Positions 1-5,623 of a DNA stretch of 7,981 bases are shown piece by piece. The stretch is from JAPLGZ01 sp038225095. Its GTDB lineage: Bacteria > Chloroflexota > Anaerolineae > Caldilineales > Caldilineaceae. Position 1 is the first letter of the stretch, and every line of letters begins with the position of its first letter. Where the stretch lies: positions 1-7,981 of the forward strand of contig JBBREZ010000328.1 of assembly GCA_038225095.1 (NCBI GenBank). Reading direction: 5' to 3'. Under the pieces are notes generated by a model. The model saw nothing but the letters and a program-made list of their open reading frames with translations, searched no databases and was not told the DNA's origin. Both the position numbers and the translations under genes were made by a program.

Positions 1-1512
1 GAGCCAGGGGAGACGCTCAATTTGCAGTTAGCCACGCCCACTAATGCGATCTTGGGCACGGCCAACGCTACGTTGACCGTGATCGACGATGACAGTGGAC
101 CACTCGTGAACTTCAGCAACGCCGGTTACACGGTGAACGAAGCCCACGGTGCGGCCACGATCACGGTCACCCTCAGCGCGCCATCTGCTAACAGTGTGAC
201 GGTGGGTTATACCACGAGCAATGGCAGCGCCACCAGCGGTAGTGACTATACGTCTACCAGCGGTACGCTAACTTTCGCTCCTGGCGTTACCAGCCAGATT
301 TTCACGGTGGCGCTTAACGATGATGGACTGGGCGAAAACGATGAAACCGTGGCCCTCAGCCTGAGCGCACCAAGCGGCGCGACGCTGGGTGCCCCAGCCA
401 ACGCCACCTTGACGATTGTCGATAATGACATTAATCCCATGCTGCTATTTAGCAACGCGACCTACAACGTCAATGAAAATGGCAACGCGGCGACGATCAC
501 CGTGAACCTGGATAAGGCATCTACCAATGTGATCAAGGTGGATTATGCCACCAGCAATGGCGCCGCCACGGCTGGCAGCGATTATACGGCGACGAATGGC
601 ACACTGACCTTCAGCCCGGGCATTACCAGCCAGACGTTTGTCGTGCCGATCATCGACGATAATGCGGATGAAAGCCTGGAAGCGCTCAACTTAGCGCTGA
701 GCAATGCCACTAACGCCACCTTGGGGACGCCTGGCAATGCTACGTTGAATATCATCGATAACGAAGGCGAGCCGATCGTTGAAGGTCAAGCCGCCAACTT
801 ACGCGTGGAAGAGAACGTGAGCGGTGGCTTGGCAACGGTAACCGTCACACTAAGCGCGGTAGCCACGCAAACCGTTCGTGTGGACTATGCGACGAGCGAC
901 ATTACGACGCTGGCTGGTCAAGACTACGTGGCCAGCAGTGGTACATTGACCTTCAACCCTGGCCAAATCAGCCAGACATTTACGGTGCCGATCCTAGACG
1001 ATAGCCTGGATGAAGCCGACGAGAACATTCTGATCCGATTTAGTGCGCCGGTCAACGCCAACCTGGGCGCAGTGCGTGATGTCATCCTGGTGATTGTCGA
1101 CAACGATCTGCCGCCCACGGTAGAGTTCAGCCGTGCGACGTACATCGCTGCGGAAGACGCTGGAACGGTGCTGATCACGGCGACGCTCAGTGTACCATCT
1201 GCACTTACGGTAAAGGCGCCCTATCTGCTCCACAATAATTCAGCAACTGCGGGCAGCGATTACGTGGCTAGCAATGGCAGCTTGACCTTTGCCCCAGGCC
1301 AGACCAGCCAAACTTTTGCGGTAGCCATTCTTACGGACGTGATGCAGGAAGGTGATGAAACTATCGACCTGGTGCTGGGTGCACCTAGCAATGCAACCCT
1401 GGGTGCTCGTCAAACCGCCACCTTGAAGATTGTGGATAATGACAAAGAATTCGTAGCAACGGCCAAGTTGTATCTGCCGTTCATTTCCTATTCGCTTCCG
1501 ATTGGTAGGTAG
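1..1512 (+). CDS. Calx-beta repeat surface/secreted protein, 5'-truncated by window edge
   Basis: The frame is open from base 1, so the N-terminus lies outside the window; the TTG at 22 is not a credible start because it falls inside a Calx-beta module. The visible 503 residues are the end of one module, four complete modules of about 112-114 residues, and a 22-residue tail. Each module shows the family signatures: a GSDY/GQDY turn, a G-(T/S)-LTF-x-PG-x-xSQ-(T/I)-F strand pair, an acidic DD/E-x-DE loop, and a closing A-x-LG...I-x-D-N-D strand. Calx-beta domains bind Ca2+ through such acidic loops and are common in bacterial extracellular adhesion or matrix proteins. An extracellular role is therefore likely, but the signal peptide is off-window. 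The tail ends AKLYLPFISYSLPIGR, resembling the YLPL(V/I)xR/K endings I recall from many secreted Chloroflexota proteins. There is no catalytic domain here, and the ligand is unknown. The stop is TAG at 1510-1512. Confidence 0.93.
   Translation, partial: EPGETLNLQLATPTNAILGTANATLTVIDDDSGPLVNFSNAGYTVNEAHGAATITVTLSAPSANSVTVGYTTSNGSATSGSDYTSTSGTLTFAPGVTSQIFTVALNDDGLGENDETVALSLSAPSGATLGAPANATLTIVDNDINPMLLFSNATYNVNENGNAATITVNLDKASTNVIKVDYATSNGAATAGSDYTATNGTLTFSPGITSQTFVVPIIDDNADESLEALNLALSNATNATLGTPGNATLNIIDNEGEPIVEGQAANLRVEENVSGGLATVTVTLSAVATQTVRVDYATSDITTLAGQDYVASSGTLTFNPGQISQTFTVPILDDSLDEADENILIRFSAPVNANLGAVRDVILVIVDNDLPPTVEFSRATYIAAEDAGTVLITATLSVPSALTVKAPYLLHNNSATAGSDYVASNGSLTFAPGQTSQTFAVAILTDVMQEGDETIDLVLGAPSNATLGARQTATLKIVDNDKEFVATAKLYLPFISYSLPIGR
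94..1443 (+). repeat. Four complete tandem Calx-beta modules
   Basis: Module boundaries, placed at the closing D-N-D/D-N-E, are 94-429, 430-765, 766-1107 and 1108-1443. A partial module occupies 1-93. Three modules are exactly 336 bp; the third is 342 bp and is the most divergent, with DITTLAGQDY in place of NGxATxGSDY. The modules are related at DNA level, for example around ACCAGCAATGGC, but have clearly diverged, so this is an old protein-level duplication and not a recent expansion. The fourth module loses the usual V-x-Y-A/T-TSNGxAT strand (APYLLHNNSAT instead). Confidence 0.88.
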
Positions 1513-1569
1513 TAGGGACGACCGGAAAAAGTAACAATAATCTACCGGTGTGTTCTGTGAGCTATCGAT

Positions 1570-1616
1570 CATAAACAAGCAGCGGATGGCAAATCGCCAT
1601 CCGCTGCTTGTTTATG
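1570..1616 (+). terminator. Hairpin terminator downstream of the Calx-beta gene
   Basis: A perfect 20-bp inverted repeat (1571-1590 with 1596-1615) closes on a 5-nt AAATC loop and gains one C-G pair at 1570/1616. It starts 58 bp after the stop codon. There is no long T tract after the stem, but the 3' arm ends CTTGTTTAT, so the U-rich part lies within the stem. The left arm is correspondingly A-rich, so it could work on either strand. No gene lies on the opposite strand here. Confidence 0.75.
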
Positions 1617-1678
1617 GGTGTAGAAATAGTCTCAATTGTTTTGCCATCCTTACAGAGAAAACAAGTAAACCCCGCACC

Positions 1679-1777
1679 ATGAAACTGGACGGCCACGGTA
1701 TCACGGCTGTGATTGCGCCCGAGGCGACCAATGCCCTTGCTGTCTTACGTCATGGCTGTGAGGCCTTTGCGCATTAA
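1679..1777 (+). other. Orphan coding-like stretch, possible 32-residue gene or gene remnant
   Basis: From ATG 1679 to TAA 1777 the frame reads MKLDGHGITAVIAPEATNAL followed by AVLRHGCEAFAH. Codon choice (CTG, GGC, ATC, GCG, GCC) resembles the real genes nearby, unlike most random intergenic frames. The frame also stays open upstream to 1550, but that part runs through the hairpin at 1570-1616 and cannot be genuine. I see no Shine-Dalgarno before 1679. I do not recognise the peptide. It may be the C-terminal scrap of a decayed gene, a small protein, or chance. Confidence 0.25.
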
Positions 1778-1793
1778 GGGTGGGGGAGATGGG

Positions 1794-1881
1794 GGAGATA
1801 AGGCATAGCGATTCAATCACTTGGCGCGTAGAGATTGGCGATGGTTGCTCTGTCATCTCCCATCTCTACGCTTTAATCTCC
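1794..1881. repeat. Nested imperfect inverted repeat (hairpin element A)
   Basis: The inner arms GCGTAGAGAT (1826-1835) and ATCTCTACGC (1862-1871) are perfect 10-bp complements around a 26-nt loop. The outer arms GGAGATAAGG (1794-1803) and CTTTAATCTCC (1871-1881) pair imperfectly. It is preceded by a GGGGGAGAT duplication at 1783-1799. The left-outer and right-arm wording recurs in the element at 5366-5475 (GGAGATTAGGC and ATCTCTTCGCTTA), hinting at one family of intergenic repeats. It carries no open reading frame. Confidence 0.5.
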
Positions 1882-1908
1882 GCAATGGACAACTTATTTA
1901 ATCGTCAT

Positions 1909-2041
1909 TCCTAAGAGACGGTCTGAAAAGACTTTGTAGGTGCGGTTTGTAACCGCACAATCAGGGGATGACCGAGAACGTGCGGTTACAAACCGCACCT
2001 ACAAAGTCCCTGATCCACCCTTTTCAGACCGTTTCTTAGGA
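1909..2041. repeat. 133-bp MITE-like nested inverted repeat
   Basis: The outer arms are 1910-1930 and 2020-2040 (CCTAAGAGACGG... and ...CCGTTTCTTAGG), 21 bp with a single mismatch, and extend by one T-A pair at 1909/2041. The inner arms, 1931-1958 and 1980-2007, are a perfect 28-bp match and flank a 21-nt centre. Between the right arms lies an unpaired CCCTGATCCACC (2008-2019). Its CCCTGA can alternatively pair with TCAGGG at 1961-1966. Within each inner arm GTGCGGTT and AACCGCAC form an 8-bp stem with a 3-nt loop, so the whole can also fold as a cruciform of small hairpins. It has no coding capacity, and its size and terminal arms fit a miniature non-autonomous element or REP-like repeat. 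No target-site duplication is obvious. Confidence 0.72.
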
Positions 2042-2087
2042 GAGACTGGGAGATAGTACCCATGCGAAATAGGTGCTTTTTCGTTGC

Positions 2088-2117
2088 TTGATCCAAACTG
2101 CGAACGTGATATAGAAT
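2088..2117 (+). promoter_or_regulatory. Candidate sigma70-type promoter for the PhyH gene
   Basis: TTGATC at 2088-2093 is followed after 18 bp by TAGAAT (2112-2117), or after 16 bp by TATAGA (2110-2115). Both hexamers match the consensus at about four positions. Transcription would begin near 2124, leaving about 45 nt of leader before the ATG at 2170. It lies just downstream of the inverted-repeat element and is the best candidate in this gap, but it is only moderately good. Confidence 0.4.
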
Positions 2118-2169
2118 AGGGTAACGACACTCATTTCAAATTCCCAACAAGAACTGGTAGAAACTTCTC

Positions 2170-3000
2170 ATGATGACCGACATTGAAAAATATGAATTTG
2201 ACCGCTTAGGCTATCTAGTGTTGCCCGGCTTGCTTTCATCAGCGGCTGTTGCGCAACTGGCTGATGCGGTAGATCGCTTGGAGCAGCATGCGCTTGCCCA
2301 CAAGGATCTGCCGCCGCGCTTGGTTGCACCCTGGGGTTCTGAGTATCACCACAACGAAGCCGGCGGCTATCACGTACACGCGTCTGATAAGGCCGGTGGC
2401 CTGACTTTGCTGATTGAAGACTTTTTTAATTTCGATCCCGCGTTTGACCAATTGGTCAACGAACCCAAGACGATGGTCTATATTCACGGCATCATCCAGG
2501 AACGACCCACCATTAACAACTCCGAATTGCGCGTCCGCTATACTGGCAACTATTCCGGCACGCACATGGGCGGACCAATCTCCCAGAAATATCGCTATGT
2601 CTTTAATCCGAAAGGTATCGACTGTATGATGGTGCGCATGATCTATTTTGTGCACGATGTCAGCGCCGAGGAAGGCGCCTTTTGTGTCGTGCCGGGCACC
2701 CACAAAAGTAACTATCCGTCGCCGTATGGTCGTGTGTCACCCGAAGCAGAGCCAGGCATGATTCCACTCCCGGTCAAAGCAGGCGATGCGATCCTGTTTA
2801 CGGAAAATTTACGGCACGGTGGTTTTAGCAATCAAAGTACCCAGACGCGTAAAACCCTGCATGTGGGCTATGGGCCGTTCTGGATGAAGTCGCAAAATAT
2901 CGCTACGATGGAACAGGAAGCCTATATTTTGCCCGCAACGCATGCCCGTTATCAAGACGAACAGCGTAAGCTTTTCTATGCACGACCGGAAGTCCGCTAA
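2170..3000 (+). CDS. Phytanoyl-CoA dioxygenase (PhyH) family protein
   Basis: This 276-residue, cytosolic-looking protein has no signal peptide or membrane segment. It has the PhyH fold hallmarks: an N-terminal FDRLGYLVLPGLLS start (10-23), the core strand VHDVSAEEGAFCVVPGTHKS (161-180), AGDAILFTENLRHGG (204-218) with the distal metal-ligand candidate H216, and TRKTLHVGYGP (226-236) with the likely 2-oxoglutarate-binding R227. The family are Fe(II)/2-oxoglutarate-dependent hydroxylases; the substrate cannot be told. The expected HxD metal motif is not evident. The best first-ligand candidate is H132 in THMGGP, making HxG. ATG ATG at 2170/2173 gives two possible starts one codon apart, with only a weak GGTAG (2156-2160) upstream. 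It is monocistronic: the next plus-strand gene is 568 bp away. Family confidence is high, function low. Confidence 0.9.
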   Translation: MMTDIEKYEFDRLGYLVLPGLLSSAAVAQLADAVDRLEQHALAHKDLPPRLVAPWGSEYHHNEAGGYHVHASDKAGGLTLLIEDFFNFDPAFDQLVNEPKTMVYIHGIIQERPTINNSELRVRYTGNYSGTHMGGPISQKYRYVFNPKGIDCMMVRMIYFVHDVSAEEGAFCVVPGTHKSNYPSPYGRVSPEAEPGMIPLPVKAGDAILFTENLRHGGFSNQSTQTRKTLHVGYGPFWMKSQNIATMEQEAYILPATHARYQDEQRKLFYARPEVR

Positions 3001-3107
3001 TGAGTTGTCAACATCGCAACCGATAATTTCTAGCCTACTGAACAGCCTCGTATCCTGCCTCGCCTTCAAAACACCCAGCCGATATTCGTAGCTAGATTTA
3101 GCCTGTC

Positions 3108-3150
3108 TTGTCAGGTTGCCCTGGGCTTTAAGCCCAGGGCAACCTGACAA
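3108..3150 (+). terminator. Long perfect hairpin downstream of the PhyH gene
   Basis: The arms 3108-3127 and 3131-3150 are perfect 20-bp complements around a 3-nt TTA loop, with a GC-rich top (GCCCTGGGCT/AGCCCAGGGC). It begins 107 bp after the PhyH stop and has no T tract, so it is either the terminator for that gene or an intergenic palindromic repeat. Its symmetry gives no strand preference. Confidence 0.5.
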
Positions 3151-3568
3151 CAGAGTGCAATGGCAACCCATTAGGCACAAAATTCATTATTTTGATCTGT
3201 AACGAATTGAACGCTGCCGATACTATATAGCAGGATCGTATTCGATATTGGCGCGCCGAAGAAATCGGTAGCGAAGCTACGATATAAGTGCAGACAACGT
3301 CGTTCGCAATCGCCTGGACAACATTGTGACAATTAGACACGGCCCCAAAACGGCTGTAGACTAAGCGCTGTCCAATATGACGTTGATCAAATTGGATCAT
3401 TGATCGTTTCACCAGGCTGTTTCAATGGCAAAAGTTATTTGAGAACAGACCTTTAGTACTACCTCGCCTGTCGTCCTTCGCCAACGATTGTCTGAAGCTT
3501 TCGATTGGGTCTGATTTGTCAAAATAATTTCAAGAAAATTTCTGTTTTCTGATTCTGGAGCATTAACG
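3151..3568. other. Intergenic region with no gene seen
   Basis: This 418-bp stretch lies upstream of the molybdopterin oxidoreductase. The only structure I see is a small GTAGC-GAA-GCTAC hairpin near 3270-3282 and AT-rich sequence at about 3510-3550 (TTGTCA, TAATTT) without a well-spaced promoter pair. Open minus-strand frames here run on into the antisense of the next gene and lack coding character. The promoter for the downstream gene presumably lies in this gap, but I cannot place it. Confidence 0.5.
3557..3560 (+). promoter_or_regulatory. Ribosome binding site fixing the start of the molybdopterin oxidoreductase
   Basis: GGAG at 3557-3560 stands 8 nt before the ATG at 3569, a standard Shine-Dalgarno distance. 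It supports this start, which places a hydrophobic segment at the N-terminus. Confidence 0.7.
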
Positions 3569-5185
3569 ATGAAGAGATTAAACCTGGGAATTGGTATACT
3601 GATCGGGATCTTCTTAACGGCTAGCCTGATTGCGCTTATGTACCTGGGCGCGCAACTGGCTGGTTTACCCTTCGCACCCTTTGATCTGTTTGACTGGATG
3701 ACGCGGGTGTTGCCCGGCCCTGTAATCACCTTCGGCATTGACCGCATGATTGCGACGATGCTGTTGCTTGGCTTCGATGTGGCCGACACGGCCAAAACTG
3801 CCGAGCAGTCGATGGCAATTTTGCAATTTTTTGCGCTTGGTGTGTTTATCGTAACCCTTTTCTTTATGATGATGCGCGTACGTCGCGCTAAGGCTGATCG
3901 CAGCGCCGGTTTAACGCTTGGCGCATTGTTCGGCTTGCCGATGATCGCCCTTAGTATCGCCGTTGGGCAGTCAACCCTCAATCCGGCCTTGCGGATTTTA
4001 TGGCTTGTCATTTTGTTTTTAGGGTGGGGGCTGGCCGTAAGTTGGAGCTACAATCGCCTGTTTCCGGTTGCGCCCGCTGCGTCTGACAATGCGGTGGAAC
4101 GGATCGACCGCCGGCAATTTGTCATTCGCTTAGGCGTGACCACGGCGACCATCACCGTGGTCGGCGCTGGGCTTGGGGCCTTTCTGGCACGCAATGAACA
4201 ACGCCGGTCAGAGGCGGCTTTGGCTAGCTCGACAGCGCATAATGCCGAAGGAACCAGCACCATGCCTTTTCCGAATGCCAATGATCCGGTGGCGCCTGTT
4301 CCTGGCACGCGCCCCGAATACACGCCGGTGAAAAACCACTACAAAGTCTTCTTGCGCACCGAACCCACGGTGATCGACGGCGCCACCTGGAGTTTGCCAA
4401 TTACAGGGCTGGTTGACCATCCGCTCATGTTGAAGATGGCGGATATTCGCAAGTACGAGTCCAGAGATCAATATGTCACCCTCTCCTGCATCTCTGGGAA
4501 CGTTGGCACCACCTTGATCGGCACGACGCAATGGACCGGCGTGAGCTTGCAAAAGATCTTGGCGGATGCCAAGGTGCGGCCGGGCGCGCGTTATCTACAA
4601 GTCACTTGTGGTGATGGCTTTTATGAAAGCTTGGACCTGGCCGCGATTGCCGCCGACGAGCGCATCATGCTCTGTTATGCCTGGGATGGCAACACGCTGC
4701 CGGTTGATCATGGTTTCCCTGTCCGGGTCTGGTTGCCCGACCACTTTGGCATGAAACAGCCAAAGTGGATCACCGGCATGGAGTTGACCGATCAACACAA
4801 AAAAGGCTATTGGGTGGATCGCGGTTGGAATGAGGTGGCGCAGGTAAAAACCACCTCCGTCATTGATACAGTCGCCGTGGACGCCATGATGACGAATGGC
4901 AACCAGAAACTGGTGCCGGTGGGCGGAATGGCCTTCGCAGGCACGCGCGGCATTTCGAAAGTCGAAGTCAGGGTTGATGGTGGTCCGTGGCAGCCCGCCC
5001 AATTACGCAAGCCGCTCTCCGATACGACCTGGGTGCTCTGGCGCTACGAGTGGCCTTTCGCTGCCGGCCAACACAACTTTGAAGTGCGCTGTGTTGCGAA
5101 GGATGGCAAGCCCCAGATTGAAACCGTGGCCTCCCCCCATCCCGATGGCGCAACCGGCATTCATCATAAAGCAGCAAAGTTGTAG
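3569..5185 (+). CDS. Membrane-fused molybdopterin-dependent oxidoreductase, sulfite oxidase/MsrP-like
   Basis: The 538-residue protein has two parts. Residues 1-165 form a membrane domain with hydrophobic segments at about 5-29, 83-103, 113-133 and 140-160, plus a weaker one near 57-70. Then comes DRRQFVIRLG (180-189), a twin-arginine-like motif, followed by a hydrophobic stretch to about 206 and a Pro/Ala-rich linker (210-255). Residues 256-415 are the Oxidored_molyb domain: LSCISGNVG carries C307, the expected molybdenum-ligand cysteine, and HGFPVRVWLPDHFGMKQPKWITGMEL (381-406) is the typical pterin-binding stretch. Residues 416-535 are the Ig-like Mo-co dimerisation domain, ending in SPHPDGATGIHH. 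No haem domain is present. The enzymatic face should be extracytoplasmic. The substrate may be sulfite or an oxidised sulfur or organic compound, and electrons may pass through the membrane part; this is inference. No accessory gene is adjacent. Confidence 0.9.
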   Translation: MKRLNLGIGILIGIFLTASLIALMYLGAQLAGLPFAPFDLFDWMTRVLPGPVITFGIDRMIATMLLLGFDVADTAKTAEQSMAILQFFALGVFIVTLFFMMMRVRRAKADRSAGLTLGALFGLPMIALSIAVGQSTLNPALRILWLVILFLGWGLAVSWSYNRLFPVAPAASDNAVERIDRRQFVIRLGVTTATITVVGAGLGAFLARNEQRRSEAALASSTAHNAEGTSTMPFPNANDPVAPVPGTRPEYTPVKNHYKVFLRTEPTVIDGATWSLPITGLVDHPLMLKMADIRKYESRDQYVTLSCISGNVGTTLIGTTQWTGVSLQKILADAKVRPGARYLQVTCGDGFYESLDLAAIAADERIMLCYAWDGNTLPVDHGFPVRVWLPDHFGMKQPKWITGMELTDQHKKGYWVDRGWNEVAQVKTTSVIDTVAVDAMMTNGNQKLVPVGGMAFAGTRGISKVEVRVDGGPWQPAQLRKPLSDTTWVLWRYEWPFAAGQHNFEVRCVAKDGKPQIETVASPHPDGATGIHHKAAKL

Positions 5186-5245
5186 CAGAGAGAACTTACG
5201 CATGCAAAGACCGCAAAGTTTTTCTGTAGCTGCTAAGCAACCCCA

Positions 5246-5364
5246 CCCTCACCCTCCCCTAGAAAAGAAAGGAACCATGAAGGGAAGGATGATAGATTTT
5301 CTGCTAGCCACCCACTAGTGGCATCTCCGCAACAGCCCCCTCCCTTGTTTGGGGAGGGTGAGGG
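5246..5364. repeat. Inverted CCCTCACCCTCCCC repeat
   Basis: CCCTCACCCTCCCC (5246-5259) and its exact complement GGGGAGGGTGAGGG (5351-5364) flank 91 bp. The right copy can instead fold locally with CCCTCCC (5338-5344) around TTGTTTG. Purine/pyrimidine-biased palindromes of this sort are common dispersed intergenic repeats. The first could terminate the plus-strand oxidoreductase gene that ends 60 bp upstream. A 38-codon frame from ATG 5202 through this repeat is judged non-coding. Confidence 0.45.
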
Positions 5365-5365
5365 A

Positions 5366-5475
5366 CACGGCCATTGAGGTAAGCATAAAACAGGAGATTA
5401 GGCGATCAGAGATTGAACGAGTAAGAACGGTCAATCTCTGATCGCTCAATCTCTTCGCTTACTTTAATGGCCGTG
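5366..5475. repeat. Nested inverted repeat (hairpin element B)
   Basis: The outer arms 5366-5384 (CACGGCCATTGAGGTAAGC) and 5457-5475 pair at 17 of 19 positions. The inner arms GCGATCAGAGATTGA (5402-5416) and TCAATCTCTGATCGC (5431-5445) are perfect around a 14-nt loop. A third pair, GAGATT (5394-5399) with AATCTC (5448-5453), lies between them. It is non-coding, 110 bp, and lies in the convergent gap between the oxidoreductase genes, with the same nested design as the 1909-2041 element but unrelated sequence. It may be a MITE-like remnant or a bidirectional transcription stop. Confidence 0.6.
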
Positions 5476-5558
5476 AGGGTTATAGCCGAACGGATAAAGA
5501 TTGCCAGGCCACGTCTGGGGCAAAGTGTTCGTGATCGTCTGAAAAGCGGGGGCGTATT

Positions 5559-5598
5559 TAAGCAAAGCAACCAGCGGCGTCGCTGGTTGCTTTGCTTA
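5559..5598 (-). terminator. Hairpin terminator of the aminotransferase-oxidoreductase operon
   Basis: The arms 5559-5576 and 5581-5598 are perfect 18-bp complements around a 4-nt loop. On the minus strand it begins 26 nt beyond the stop codon of the Gfo/Idh/MocA gene, with a 3' arm ending TTGCTTTGCTTA and then AATA. It is the natural 3' boundary of the minus-strand operon. Its symmetry would also block read-through from the plus strand. Confidence 0.78.
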
Positions 5599-5623
5599 TG
5601 ATTTCTACTTTGCTGCTAGCCGA

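Noticed and set aside
22..24. TTG at 22 as the start of the Calx-beta gene
   Set aside because: The reading frame is open to base 1 and residues before it (EPGETLN) belong to the same Calx-beta module, so the gene simply enters from outside the window.
1550..1678. Plus-strand frame leading into the orphan stretch
   Set aside because: It runs through a 20-bp perfect terminator-type hairpin and has no ribosome site; only the part from 1679 looks at all coding-like.
2239..2703. 154-codon minus-strand frame
   Set aside because: It is antisense to the conserved PhyH core and has no recognisable motif.
3409..4011. 200-codon minus-strand frame
   Set aside because: It is antisense to the membrane part of the molybdopterin oxidoreductase, with a composition expected of a shadow frame and no recognisable domain.
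4896..5318. 140-codon plus-strand frame overlapping the oxidoreductase 3' end
   Set aside because: It overlaps the well-conserved dimerisation domain in another frame and then translates the CCCTCACCC repeat; no family resemblance.
5202..5318. 38-codon small gene after the oxidoreductase with a GAGAGAA upstream
   Set aside because: About a third of it is the translated inverted repeat (QPHPHPPLE), which is not protein-like; there is no independent support.
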